This document shows, one piece after another, positions 37,901-45,856 of a stretch of 64,000 nucleotides of DNA. Within the stretch, counting starts at the first letter, position 1. Each line of letters begins with the position of its first letter. The notes beneath the pieces are model-generated. The model was not told where the DNA came from, ran no database searches, and worked only from the letters and a program-made list of their open reading frames with translations. Position numbers and translations under genes: made by a program. Where the stretch lies: the NCBI RefSeq assembly GCF_016862375.1, contig NZ_BOMV01000087.1, positions 45,325-109,324 of the forward strand. The letters run 5' to 3'. The stretch comes from Paractinoplanes rishiriensis. GTDB taxonomy: Bacteria; Actinomycetota; Actinomycetes; Mycobacteriales; Micromonosporaceae.

Positions 37901-38728
37901 GTCGCGCCCCAACCGCCGGGCCACGGTGGTGTCCTTGCCGGTCTGCTCGAGATAGACCACCCCGCCGTCCGCGTCGGCGGCCAGCCGGAACGGGACCGAC
38001 GAGGTGCGGGCCAGGATGCGCCGCTTGCCGGAGGCTTCCACGCGTACCACCGCACCCGCATCGGCCGCGACAATCCCGCCCGGCGTGGGCACCGCCGAGG
38101 TCAGCTGGCCGGGCACCTCGATCTTCGAGGTGACGGCGCCGGTCGCGGCGTTCAGCCGCAGCAGCCGGGTGCGGCCCAGGTCCTGGTCGCCGGCCTGGGT
38201 CAGCACGGCCTCCTCGCCGGTACCGCAGGACGGGTTGAAGTACGCGAGGCTGACCCGCGCCCGCAGCTTGCGCACGGAGCCGGTGCGCAGGTCGACCACG
38301 GCCGCGAACGCACCCCGGTCGAACAGCACCCCCCGGTTGGTGAAGGTGCGCGGCGCGTAGGCCACCACGGCCCGGTCGCCGGAGCCGGTGACGCAGGCGT
38401 TGCCGATCCAGAGGTCGGTCTCGATGCCCGGCTCGGCCAGCGTGGCCGTGGTCCGCCAGGCGTAGCCGTCCGCTTCCGCGGCGGTCTGCACGTGCAACCC
38501 GTCCGCGTCGCCGGACAGCTGCCAGGCGAGGTCGCCGGAGGACTTCCAGCCGCGGCCCAGCACGGCCGTGCGCTGCTTCTCCGGCACGGCCTGCACAACC
38601 TGATCCGTGCCAGCCGGATCCGTGCCACCCGGATCCGGCGCCGCGCGAGCGGGCAGCGGCCCGGTGACCACCAGGGCCGAGGCCGCCGAGGCGGCCAGGA
38701 GCTTTCGTCGGAAATTCATGGCGCCCAC
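34976..38728 (-). CDS. Large secreted fusion: propeller, transglycosylase-like, golvesin-like, EEP hydrolase
   Basis: Predicted 1250 residues with signal peptide (MNFRRKLLAASAASALVVTGPLPARA). Order: a beta-propeller-like region (about 40-380); a lytic-transglycosylase-like region (about 400-620) with VMLGIAAQESNLW and GYGVTQVTDGM, the E..N and GVTQ features of the lysozyme-like fold; a Cys-rich stretch; a golvesin/Xly-like carbohydrate-binding module (about 845-955); and an endonuclease/exonuclease/phosphatase domain (about 960-1250) with LSWNLAG, LLLNEICDG, GGDTNID, KKLDYVFA and CSDHKLIY, all metal-site motifs present. The central part resembles actinobacterial NocE-type secreted proteins. 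The terminal EEP may be a nuclease or phosphodiesterase acting outside the cell. Substrate unknown. Confidence 0.8.
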   Translation of the reverse strand: MGAMNFRRKLLAASAASALVVTGPLPARAAPDPGGTDPAGTDQVVQAVPEKQRTAVLGRGWKSSGDLAWQLSGDADGLHVQTAAEADGYAWRTTATLAEPGIETDLWIGNACVTGSGDRAVVAYAPRTFTNRGVLFDRGAFAAVVDLRTGSVRKLRARVSLAYFNPSCGTGEEAVLTQAGDQDLGRTRLLRLNAATGAVTSKIEVPGQLTSAVPTPGGIVAADAGAVVRVEASGKRRILARTSSVPFRLAADADGGVVYLEQTGKDTTVARRLGRDGGTPATLTTGALSKLDVTSGRGGRVYVTGAATKAEAGTVTLLDAPAGTRVSTEGALAVTGVSADRKEVSARALRTGRTVTLSAVTTAKPEASRDLSPALLGDSTNPADFAERYCSVPRNDPKNQAMQPKPRQVEWAVDQAVRNVLTVYRPDNWKNLGMPAYTPQGMFPPIPLSGGGNVPAQVMLGIAAQESNLWQAARFAVPGVTANPLIGNYYGVDIYNGTEADDWTIRWDKADCGYGVTQVTDGMRLAGREKPGETALPHHQQRAVALDFAANIAAGLRILQSKWNQTRDAGLVLNNGDPSKIENWFYAVWAYNSGFYPESQAAANNGAWGVGWANNPANPKYPANRGSFLETDDYKDDYADAARPQLWPYPEKVMGWAGHPVEVLEAPDTLVIGYRAAWWNGGAVNGPINRHHVRPPQDMFCDFSNNCEFGSTWLPDAPEVIGEPAGPCNHRNSSGKIDLKCWYHKAVGWKVDCALTCGNELVRFDPGYAYQEDGTAYPPSCDLTGLPSGSRVIDNLPNQTPSVRPNCYLSAGNNGDLKFDYITDSHGQYPGKIDTHQLGMGLGGHFWMTNSRQRTAPDGLVFSGTWRFNQAYQGVGRVWVHLPHLHNGTTYAQYAVGTGYGDRIRTISQKGTGNRWVSLGVFPFDGTPQVRLTNVSPTGDGSQRVAFDAVALQPLTSVRTVSTLSWNLAGAAQNDGDFYVVDRLMAEVTQRRPDVLLLNEICDGQFDNLSAKLAQSGWQMHGNFQVTGSGTNPTCFNESGGDLAEGIAVFVRGTVTGTQNYRFRLDNRLVLTPSTEDLGTRGVACSIVRFSTADKDAKVCVTHLETGYPANMSAAYQAQELARVFGPEARQKPFILGGDTNIDTLPANDHIGAVYSEPLGTGEFNEVEQARACIVAKPCEELQGGTDTFLGGGPDAEQKKLDYVFADRWHFAIPVGRVVVNENVGLCGEQRNKPCSDHKLIYSELYLPAG

Positions 38729-38862
38729 TGTCTGGCTGATCCAGAACGGCGCACCAGACCTTTCAGCCCTGGGTGAATTGACGCCGTTCCCCGCGATCCC
38801 GGCGCGCCGCGTGGTTCGCTAGCGGGGACCGGCCACCCCCGAGCCCGAGGAGAGACACCCCG

Positions 38863-39072
38863 ATGAGCAACCACGTCTACCGCCTGAGCGAGGTCGTCGG
38901 CAGCAGCCCCACCAGCGTCGACGACGCCATCCGCACCGCGATCCGCAAGGCAGCCCAGACCGTCCGCAACATCGAATGGTTCGAAACCCAGGAGATCCGA
39001 GGCCAGGTAGTCGACGGCGACGTGGCCCACTTCCAGGTTCGCCTGAAGGTCGGCTTCCGCGTCGAGGACTGA
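38863..39072 (+). CDS. Dodecin
   Basis: Predicted 69 residues, the exact dodecin length. The sequence follows the fold (VYRLSEVVGSSPTSVDDAIRTAIRKAAQTVRNIEWFETQEIRGQVVDGDVAHFQVRLKVGFRVED), with the flavin-stacking Trp in NIEWFET and the Gln/His region VAHFQVRLKVGF. Dodecins form hollow dodecamers that store flavins in the cytoplasm. GAGGAGAG precedes the ATG. It is a single-gene transcript: a perfect hairpin terminator follows 44 bases after the stop. Confidence 0.95.
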   Translation: MSNHVYRLSEVVGSSPTSVDDAIRTAIRKAAQTVRNIEWFETQEIRGQVVDGDVAHFQVRLKVGFRVED

Positions 39073-39116
39073 CCTGAGCTTCCGTTTCCCGCACAGTCGA
39101 CTGCGGTTTCCCGTAC

Positions 39117-39149
39117 GCCGCCCGGCGTTGCTCTGCCGGGCGGCTTTCT
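39117..39149 (+). terminator. Rho-independent terminator after dodecin
   Basis: Perfect 10-bp GC stem (GCCGCCCGGC/GCCGGGCGGC) with an 8-base loop, followed by TTTCT. Confidence 0.92.
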
Positions 39150-39165
39150 GCTTCGCGGCCCCGCC

Positions 39166-41439
39166 TCAGGACATCACGATCGTCCCGGCTGTCGCGTCCA
39201 ACTGGGCCTCGATGTCCTCGGCGGACATCGGGCGGCCGAACAGATAGCCCTGCGCCAGCCGGTATCCCGCCTGGAACAGCCGCCCCGCCTGTTCCCGCGT
39301 TTCCACGCCTTCGGCAATCGCCTCGATGTGCAAGCCATTCGTGAAGCCGATCAGGTTTTCCACGATTACCGCGCCGGCGTGGTCGGCCGCGTTGCCGGAG
39401 ACGAACGAGCGGTCGACCTTCAGCACGTCCACCGGGCAGTTCAGCAGCAGGCTCAGCGACGACTGACCGGTGCCGAAGTCGTCCAGGGCCACCCGCAGGC
39501 CGTTCGCGCGCAGGCGGTGGATCGCCTCCAGGCCGGGGCCGGGGGCCAGTACCGCGGTCTCGGTCACCTCCAGCATCAGGCGGCTGCGGTCGACGCCGGT
39601 GCGGGAGATGATCTCGTCCACCGTCTCGACGAAGTCGGGTTCGGCCAGCTGGCGGGCCGACACGTTGATGCTGACCTTGGCGGGGGCGTTGCCGCCGTAC
39701 CTGGTCTGCCATTCGGCGGCCTGGCGGCAGGCGTTCTCCAGGACCCAGCGGCCCAGTTCGACGATCAGGCCGCTGCGTTCGGCCAGCGGGATGAAGACGT
39801 CGGGGGCCACCAGGCCGCGCTCGGGATGGCGCCAGCGCAGCAGCGCCTCGACGCCGGCCGGGCGGTGGCTGGGCAGGTCGACGATCGGCTGGTAGAGCAG
39901 GAAGAACTCGTCGTCGGCGAGGGCGCGGCGCAGGTCGGCGTTGAGGCGCGCGGTTTCCCGGGCCATCTCGTCCATCGCCGGGTCGAACCAGTGCCAGCGG
40001 TCGCCGCCGAGCCCCTTCGCCGCGTACATGGCCACGTCGGCCCGGCGCAGCAGGTCCTCGGGGGTGTCGCCGGGCTGCCCGGCGGTGACGCCGATGCTGG
40101 CGACGCTGCCGATCGTGGCGCCGTTCAGCTGCGGCGCCTCGCGCAGCACCGTGACCATGCCGGTCAGCACCGATTCGACGCCGGCGGTGTCCGACTCGGG
40201 CAGGATCAGCGCGAACTCGTCGCCGCCGAGGCGGGCCACCATGCCGCGGGGGCCCACGGCCGCCGTCAGGCGGTGGCTGACGATCACCAGCAGGCGGTCG
40301 CCGGTGTGGTGGCCGAAGCGGTCGTTGGTCGCCTTGAACTCGTCGATGTCGAGCAGCGCCACGTGGAACTTCGCGTTCGAGGCCAGCAGGTGCTCGACGT
40401 GCCGCTCGAACAGGGCGCGGTTGGCGACGCCGGTCAGCGGGTCGTGGGTGGCCTGGTGCGTCAGCTGATGCTGGAGCCGCCGGTTCTCCCGGAGCGCGAC
40501 GATCTGCCGGGCCATGACCAGGAACGTGATGGTGACCGCGGCGCACTTCAGGATGGTCGACTCGGTGCCGCCCGTTTCGCTGGTCGACAGCAGCAGAATC
40601 GCCATGCCGGCCACCGCGACGTACGGAACCACGCTCATCCGCTGCCGCCGCGGCCGGGGCAGGCGGCCGTCGCTGCTCAGTTGCCGCAGCGCGGCGAGGA
40701 GCACGCCGAGCGACGACACCGGAATGGAGATCATGGTGGTCGACAGGTAGGGGTGGTCGCTGAGGAACGGCGTCAGCCCACCGACCAGGGTGCTGGCCGT
40801 GGCGCCCAGGGCGAGGAAGTGCAGGGCCCGCCGGTCGAGCCGGCCGGCGCCCGCGAACGCCACCTTGACGAAGGTGATGACCGCGACGAACGCGACCCCG
40901 ATGATGGCGAGTACCGGACCGGTCGAGCCGGTCTGCACCTGCCAGGCCTCGTGGTCGCGGATCGAGAAGTGCCAGACGAACGCGCCGCTGGTGACCAGCA
41001 CGACGCACGTGTCCAGGCCGAACCGGATCCAGTCGCCGCGGGTGCGCTGCCAGGACGGCAGTCGCAGCAGCGCCCACATGACCACCACGAGCGTGCCGAG
41101 GTAGCAGACGAGCGCGACCGGGCCGATGCGCTGGGACGGCTCCGGCCCGCCGACCGCGTCGACCAGGTTGGCCAGGCTGCCGGGGACGTAGAAGGCCATC
41201 GCGACGGTGATGTGCCGCCAGAACCGCCGGGTGCCGGGGTCCAGCGACGCCTTGCGGGCGACCAGCCAGCAGGCGTACAGGGCCAGCACGGGTGCCACCA
41301 CGACCGGCAACCAGCCGATGACCGGGTACGCCCACTCGTGCGCCAGCCCGATGAGCAGCCACGCCGTGCCGGCGAGGAGGACGAGCACACCGGACGCCGC
41401 GAGGGCGTTGCCTCGGAGCCACAGCCTCGCGCGCTGCAT
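39166..41439 (-). CDS. Membrane GGDEF-EAL protein (c-di-GMP turnover)
   Basis: Predicted 757 residues. ATG at 41439 has AAGGAGG seven bases upstream. About nine to ten N-terminal helices (about 12-330) form a membrane sensor. The GGDEF domain follows with HDPLTGVANRALFERH and the intact catalytic motif GGDEF at about 401, so cyclase activity is possible. The EAL domain (about 510-750) has VEALLRWRHP, INVSARQL, LEVTETAV, DDFGTGQSSLSLL and IAEGVETREQ, which includes the metal-binding Glu and Asp residues needed for phosphodiesterase activity. It therefore looks bifunctional. The gene stands alone, facing away from the PL9-like lyase. In actinobacteria c-di-GMP controls development; the signal sensed here is unknown. 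Confidence 0.95.
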   Translation of the reverse strand: MQRARLWLRGNALAASGVLVLLAGTAWLLIGLAHEWAYPVIGWLPVVVAPVLALYACWLVARKASLDPGTRRFWRHITVAMAFYVPGSLANLVDAVGGPEPSQRIGPVALVCYLGTLVVVMWALLRLPSWQRTRGDWIRFGLDTCVVLVTSGAFVWHFSIRDHEAWQVQTGSTGPVLAIIGVAFVAVITFVKVAFAGAGRLDRRALHFLALGATASTLVGGLTPFLSDHPYLSTTMISIPVSSLGVLLAALRQLSSDGRLPRPRRQRMSVVPYVAVAGMAILLLSTSETGGTESTILKCAAVTITFLVMARQIVALRENRRLQHQLTHQATHDPLTGVANRALFERHVEHLLASNAKFHVALLDIDEFKATNDRFGHHTGDRLLVIVSHRLTAAVGPRGMVARLGGDEFALILPESDTAGVESVLTGMVTVLREAPQLNGATIGSVASIGVTAGQPGDTPEDLLRRADVAMYAAKGLGGDRWHWFDPAMDEMARETARLNADLRRALADDEFFLLYQPIVDLPSHRPAGVEALLRWRHPERGLVAPDVFIPLAERSGLIVELGRWVLENACRQAAEWQTRYGGNAPAKVSINVSARQLAEPDFVETVDEIISRTGVDRSRLMLEVTETAVLAPGPGLEAIHRLRANGLRVALDDFGTGQSSLSLLLNCPVDVLKVDRSFVSGNAADHAGAVIVENLIGFTNGLHIEAIAEGVETREQAGRLFQAGYRLAQGYLFGRPMSAEDIEAQLDATAGTIVMS

Positions 41440-41545
41440 GATGCTGCCTCCTTCACCGGCGTGCGGTGTTCGATCCTCTCCAATCGGCGTCCCGGACGGA
41501 AGATGAAGAAAAGTTGACTGCATCGATATGAGTCAATAGGTTTCC

Positions 41546-41561
41546 AGGAAAGCGCATTCCT
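41546..41561. promoter_or_regulatory. LacI-type operator before the PL9-like lyase
   Basis: AGGAAAGCGCATTCCT is palindromic at 7 of 8 pairs and shares the core GGAAAGCGC.TTCC with the perfect palindrome before the PL1 pectate lyase at 29566. It sits 15 bases before the gene start. Confidence 0.65.
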
Positions 41562-41575
41562 GAGTGGAGGTCGTC

Positions 41576-42766
41576 GTGGTGAAGGCGCAAAGGTGGCTGT
41601 TCTCCGGTGCCGTGGCGGGCGCGCTGGTCGCGTTCGGCGGTATCGCGCCCGCGTCGGCAGCCCCGGCCGGCAGCGTCCTGATCGTGGCGCCCGGCGGTGC
41701 CGACACCAATCCGGGCACGGTCGAGGCCCCGCTGGCGTCGATCCAGGCGGCCGTCGACCTGGCGCAGCCCGGCGACACCATCGCGTTGCGCGCCGGCACC
41801 TATGCGCCCGTCCGCAACATCCGCATCATGAAGGACGGCACGGCCGAAACGCCGTACACCCTGACCTCGTACCGGCGCGAGAAAGCCGTCATCGACGGCG
41901 AGGAACTGCCGCACACGCCGGCACCGCTCAACGGCAGCATTCCCAACCTGGAGCGGGGCGTGCTGCATATCGAGGCGGATTTCTGGCGGGTGGTCAATCT
42001 GGAGATCATCAATGGCCCGTACGGGATTTTCTGCCGGGACTGCAACGACAACGTCTTCGACCGCCTGATCACCCGGGACAACTACGAGAGCGGCCTGCAC
42101 ATCCAGGCGGCGTCGGCCCGCAATCAAGTGATCAATCTTGACGCGTACGGGAACCGGGATCCGCGCAAGAACGGCGAGAGCGCGGACGGACTCGCGATCA
42201 AGGAAGGCTCCGGCGAGGGCAACGTGGTGCGCGGCGCCCGGCTCTGGAACAACGTCGACGACGGCTTCGACGCCTGGGAGTTCCTCTCGCCGATCGTGAT
42301 CGAGGACTCGGTGGCCTGGGGCAACGGCGTCGACCGCTGGGGTTTCCCGGACTTCGCCGGCGACGGCAACGGCTTCAAGCTGGGCGGCGGCGACGAGGAC
42401 CTGCCGGCAGCCCACGTCGTCCGCAACAGCATCGCGTTCGACAACGCCAAGGGCGGCTTCATCGACAACGCGAACCCGGGCGCCATGGTGCTGGACCGCA
42501 ACACCGCGTGGCGCAACGGCGGCACCGGCATCGACGTCCAGGACTCGCAATCCACGCTGACCGGTAACCTCGCCCTGGCCAACGCGACCGACCTGCTGCT
42601 GGGCGCCTCCACCGGCACCGGTAACTCGTGGGACATCGGCGGTACCTGGGAACTGGTCTGCACCGACCCGGCCGTGATCACCGGTCCGCGCGCCCCCAAC
42701 GGCACCATCCGCCACTCACCATTCCTGCGTCCCCGCGGTAACCCGGCAGTCGGAGCCCGCCTCTGA
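41576..42766 (+). CDS. Secreted PL9-like pectate lyase (parallel beta-helix)
   Basis: Predicted 396 residues. GTG at 41576 follows GGAGG by five bases. Signal peptide VVKAQRWLFSGAVAGALVAFGGIAPASAAPAG. The mature protein is a right-handed parallel beta-helix: SIQAAVDLAQPGDTIALRAGTY begins it, then repeated coils. The stretch NGESADGLAIKEGSGEGNVVRGARLWNNVDDGFDAWEF carries the ADG..K......GN...G...W.N.DDG.D pattern of PL9 lyases, whose Asp residues bind calcium and whose Lys acts as base. It degrades pectin outside the cell and probably works with the PL1 enzyme 12 kb away, with which it shares an operator type. Its 3' end overlaps the convergent dehydrogenase gene by 51 bases. Confidence 0.88.
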   Translation: MVKAQRWLFSGAVAGALVAFGGIAPASAAPAGSVLIVAPGGADTNPGTVEAPLASIQAAVDLAQPGDTIALRAGTYAPVRNIRIMKDGTAETPYTLTSYRREKAVIDGEELPHTPAPLNGSIPNLERGVLHIEADFWRVVNLEIINGPYGIFCRDCNDNVFDRLITRDNYESGLHIQAASARNQVINLDAYGNRDPRKNGESADGLAIKEGSGEGNVVRGARLWNNVDDGFDAWEFLSPIVIEDSVAWGNGVDRWGFPDFAGDGNGFKLGGGDEDLPAAHVVRNSIAFDNAKGGFIDNANPGAMVLDRNTAWRNGGTGIDVQDSQSTLTGNLALANATDLLLGASTGTGNSWDIGGTWELVCTDPAVITGPRAPNGTIRHSPFLRPRGNPAVGARL

Positions 42767-43606
42767 CACCGTCGCGGTCAGCCCGTCCGAGCCGTGGCCG
42801 GCCGCGACGAGCGTCTCGATCCGGGCCGCCACCGCCGCCAGGCCACCGTCGCCGAGGCGGTGGCCGGCCCGGTGCTCGAGAAGCTGCCGGATGACCGTGA
42901 GGTGCTCGGGCAGGGTGGCCGGCCCGGACGGGTAGACGCCGCGCTGCACCTCGGCCGCGGTCCCGGTGACCGCGGAGACCACGTACCCGAGCTGCTTGCC
43001 CGCCGTACCCGCAAAATCCGTGACATCCACGCCTGCCGCACGCACGGTCTCGAGGGCGCGCAGCAGCCCGAGCTGGGCGTCGTACCAGACGCCGAAGAGC
43101 GTCAGGTCCCAGATCGCGGCCGCCTCCGGCGCCTCACCGACGAACCGGACACTGCCGAGCAGCCCGAGCGTCGCGGCGTGCTCGTCGAAGGCGTCCCGGG
43201 AGCCACTGAACAGAAAGGTGGCCGACGCGGTGCCGATCGCCTCGGGCGCGGCCTGCACCCCGCCGTCGAGGTAACGGGCCGCCTGCTGGGCCGCCTGCTG
43301 GGCGTCGTGCGGGGTGCCGGTGCACAGGGCGACGACGGTCAGACCGGGCCGGTGGCCGTCAAACTGAGCCAGGCACTCCCGGACCGCGGCGTAGTCGGTG
43401 AGGGTCAGCAGTACGAGCCGGCTCGAGGCGGTGGCCGCCGCAATCGAATCCGCCGGCCGGGCGCCGGCCGCCACGAGCGGGGCGACGCGGGCCGCGGTCC
43501 GGTTCCAGACGACGACGTCACGCCCCGCGGCCAGCAACCGGCGCGTCACCGCCCCGCCGATCGCCCCCGTACCGATGACGGTGATCCGGTTGTCCATGGC
43601 GGCCAT
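42716..43606 (-). CDS. NADPH-dependent imine-reductase/6PGDH-like dehydrogenase
   Basis: Predicted 296 residues from ATG at 43606 (ATG at 43597 also possible). Rossmann fold at the N-terminus: ITVIGTGAIGGAVTRRLLAAGRDVVVWNRTAARV, with GTGAIGG for the dinucleotide and NRT for NADP preference. A connecting helix and an all-helical C-terminal dimer domain follow (WDLTLFGVWYDAQLGLLRALETV). This is the beta-hydroxyacid-dehydrogenase/IRED layout. The Asp or Tyr that defines true imine reductases cannot be placed safely by eye. It is divergent from a decayed DUF429 gene. Substrate unknown. Confidence 0.85.
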   Translation of the reverse strand: MAAMDNRITVIGTGAIGGAVTRRLLAAGRDVVVWNRTAARVAPLVAAGARPADSIAAATASSRLVLLTLTDYAAVRECLAQFDGHRPGLTVVALCTGTPHDAQQAAQQAARYLDGGVQAAPEAIGTASATFLFSGSRDAFDEHAATLGLLGSVRFVGEAPEAAAIWDLTLFGVWYDAQLGLLRALETVRAAGVDVTDFAGTAGKQLGYVVSAVTGTAAEVQRGVYPSGPATLPEHLTVIRQLLEHRAGHRLGDGGLAAVAARIETLVAAGHGSDGLTATVSEAGSDCRVTAGTQEW

Positions 43607-43676
43607 GGTCGAACGTCAACCTTGGTTGAGGTCAAGCCCCACCTTCAGCAGGCCTACCGCGCTACGCTCATCACCC

Positions 43677-44263
43677 GTGTTGACCCTCGGCGTGGACTTC
43701 GCCGCACAGGACCTCCGGACCGCGATCGCTGTCGTCGAGTGGCGAGACGCCGCCGCGATCGGGCGTACCGGCTGATCGACCAGGTCGTCCACGCCGAAGC
43801 CGGGCTGCGCCCACTCAGCGTCTCCGCCGACCGCATCGCGCACGCCGCGTTCCGTTGCGCCGCCCTCCTGGCTCGGCTTGGTGAGCAGGGACAGCCAGTG
43901 GACCGATGCGGTGACGGCGTGGTGGTCGAGGTCTATCCGGCCGCCGCGTTACGCCGATGGCGACTGACTCACCGTGGCTACAAAACGCCCGGCCGTACGG
44001 CGGACTACGGTTTCCTCGTCGAGGAACTGACCGCAGCCGCGCCCTGGCTGGACCTAGGCGGCTTCGACCAACTTTGCCGCATCAGTCACGATGCCTTCGA
44101 TGCGGTCATCGCGGCTCTCGCCGCCCGCGCCGCCGCCCTTGGCAAGATCCGCCGACCCGACCCCGAGCAACGCGAGGCGGCACGCACCGAGGGATGGATC
44201 GCCGTCCCGACCTGCGAGCTGAACGACCTGGTCTCAGCCACTTCGCCGGTAGGTGCGGCGTAG
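43677..44263 (+). pseudogene. DUF429 gene with internal deletion and frameshift
   Basis: It starts normally (GTG at 43677: LTLGVDFAAQDLRTAIAVVEWRDAA, the DUF429 N-terminus). Close to 43755 the frame runs to a stop, while another frame takes over with AYRLIDQVVHAEAGLRPLSVSADRIAHAAFRCAALLARLGEQG and continues through VVEVYPAAALRRWRL, DAFDAVIAALAARAAALG and EGWIAVPTC to 44263. Compared with intact DUF429 proteins (roughly 250 residues) about 60-100 residues between the two parts are missing. This is a deletion that also shifted the frame, so the gene is dead. Its 3' end overlaps the small gene on the other strand. Confidence 0.8.
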
Positions 44264-44419
44264 CTCGGTAAGCCTGGCCCGCACCGGCGTTGCCGGCATG
44301 CCTTGGAGATTCAGCGGCGGATCGATCGCACGCAGGACGAGATCTTCGAGCCGGCCGAGCGACTCGGCAAGCGGGTTAGGCAGCTCGGCCGGTTGCGGCA
44401 CCGCCGGGCGATGCGCCAC
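44234..44419 (-). CDS. Small protein (61 residues), third gene of the DUF4062-NTPase operon
   Basis: GTG at 44419 is preceded by AGGAG nine bases upstream and lies 15 bases after the stop of the 473-residue gene, so it reads as the last gene of that operon. The product (MAHRPAVPQPAELPNPLAES, then LGRLEDLVLRAIDPPLNLQGMPA, then a basic tail RARLTELRRTYRRSG) is Pro-rich and then helical. No family recognised. It overlaps the 3' end of the dead DUF429 gene, so its reading frame could be fortuitous; the ribosome site and spacing argue that it is real. Confidence 0.5.
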   Translation of the reverse strand: MAHRPAVPQPAELPNPLAESLGRLEDLVLRAIDPPLNLQGMPATPVRARLTELRRTYRRSG

Positions 44420-44434
44420 AGTGGCCGTCTCCTG

Positions 44435-45856
44435 CTAACCGCGCCCGCAGCGGAAATAGACCTCAAGCTGCACCATCACGCCCTCGATCGGCGGCGCCGG
44501 CACCTCGTCAAGCCGGCGAACGAGCCGCTCGCCAACCCTCACCGGCAGCACATCCGGCCGCGCCGCCATGGAGACACCCACCGGCAACTGCACGAACACC
44601 GCGATCTCCTCGCACCCGTGCTCGACCCCCTCCAACTCGTCGTCCACCGCGAGCTCCAGCTCGTGCAGGTAAGCCGCAAGCGCCTCCGCGGTAACCGCCG
44701 CCGCGATCGTCCGCTGATCCGTCAGCAGCACCGTCCGGTCGAGCTCCGCGTTGCGCAGGCGGCGTTCGCCCGCTCGCGGATAGAGCTGGTCCGGCGAATA
44801 CGTCATGAAGTCTTCCCGTCCGGTGTCGACGAACGGGGAGGTGTGGGTCCGGCGGTGGAGGTCGAGGCTCACCTCCGTCACGTACCCGGAAGCGCGCCAG
44901 GTCACCGGCTTCTTCGCGCGGAGGGCGTCGATCAGCCGTTGCCAGGTCGGCCCGGCCACCATGACCGCGAAGCCGTCCTCGAGGAACCGTGTCTCGTCGG
45001 CGACGTCGCCGTGCGCCAGCACGAGGAAGTTGCCGGCCAACCGCATTTCGCCGTGTCCCACCGTCCGGCCCGGCTCGGCCTGCGCCCCGATGTGGTCCTG
45101 ACCGGGTTCCCAGACCAGCCGGCCGTGTGCCGCGGGGCTGAGCGCGCACGGGAAGAGCACCATGGTGTCGCGTCCGCCGGAGAGCAGTTCCACGAAGCGG
45201 TCGCAATCCTCGATCGGCAGGCGCAGGTCGAGATGCGGGCCGGTGAGGAGCGCTTCGAGGTAGGAGACCGGCGCGCGGTCGAGCGGCAGCCCGGCGAGCA
45301 TGCTGGGGTTCCGGCCTGCCGGCGGGGTCATCGTGAGCGCCGGCTTGCGCCCCGGCTCGAACCACCACGGGTAGGGCCAGCAGTCGGTCGCCCGGCTGAG
45401 CTGGGAGAGCATGCGCGGCTGTCCCAGCATCCGGGTGGCCTCGGCCTCCTCGGTGAGCAGTGGCAAAAGCAAAATCGGAAAAGTCTGATGGCCGTACGCG
45501 TCGGCGCGCGGCAAGCGTTGGCGGCTGTCATCGCGGAAGTCGAGGCAGAGCAGGCCGCCCACGCGCGGATCGAGGTCGAGGTTTCCGCCCAGGGTCAGCA
45601 ACGTGTCCGGGTTGACGCTGGCGCCCCGGGAAACCTGGTCGAATATCACCGAGAAGATCTGGAAGGGGCTTTGCGGGTGGGCGTTCCCGTGGCGGCGTAC
45701 GAAGAGGACCAGCTCGCGTCCGCCGAGCGCCTCGAATCCGTGCGTGGTGAAGACCCAGAGGGCGATGTCCGGATCGGCGTGATGCTGGAAGACCGAGGCG
45801 TCGAGTCGCCCGGGAACGAGCGTGGTCCGCCCGGCCGGAACGAGCGGGTGACTCAC
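44435..45856 (-). CDS. Unknown 473-residue protein coupled to the DUF4062-NTPase gene
   Basis: GTG at 45856 overlaps the upstream stop (GTGA), so the two are co-translated. The protein is soluble with no signal peptide. Segments such as DIALWVFTTHGFEALGGRELVLFVRR, HPQSPFQIFSVIFDQVSRG, FPILLLPLLTEEAEATRMLGQPRML and WPYPWWFEPGRKP give an alpha/beta layout. The C-terminal half repeats a similar strand-helix pattern (RTVLLTDQRTIAAAVTAEALAAYLHELELAV). The first half faintly recalls the SUFU (suppressor of fused-like) domains found in bacterial toxin-immunity loci, but I cannot confirm it. Probably a partner or target-recognition component of the STAND protein. Confidence 0.75.
   Translation of the reverse strand: MSHPLVPAGRTTLVPGRLDASVFQHHADPDIALWVFTTHGFEALGGRELVLFVRRHGNAHPQSPFQIFSVIFDQVSRGASVNPDTLLTLGGNLDLDPRVGGLLCLDFRDDSRQRLPRADAYGHQTFPILLLPLLTEEAEATRMLGQPRMLSQLSRATDCWPYPWWFEPGRKPALTMTPPAGRNPSMLAGLPLDRAPVSYLEALLTGPHLDLRLPIEDCDRFVELLSGGRDTMVLFPCALSPAAHGRLVWEPGQDHIGAQAEPGRTVGHGEMRLAGNFLVLAHGDVADETRFLEDGFAVMVAGPTWQRLIDALRAKKPVTWRASGYVTEVSLDLHRRTHTSPFVDTGREDFMTYSPDQLYPRAGERRLRNAELDRTVLLTDQRTIAAAVTAEALAAYLHELELAVDDELEGVEHGCEEIAVFVQLPVGVSMAARPDVLPVRVGERLVRRLDEVPAPPIEGVMVQLEVYFRCGRG

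Noticed and set aside
34685..38776. 1363-codon open frame on the + strand opposite the secreted fusion gene
   Set aside because: Its composition is that of an antisense shadow (HGHP/VRRQ-type repeats); the minus-strand product has a signal peptide and EEP motifs.
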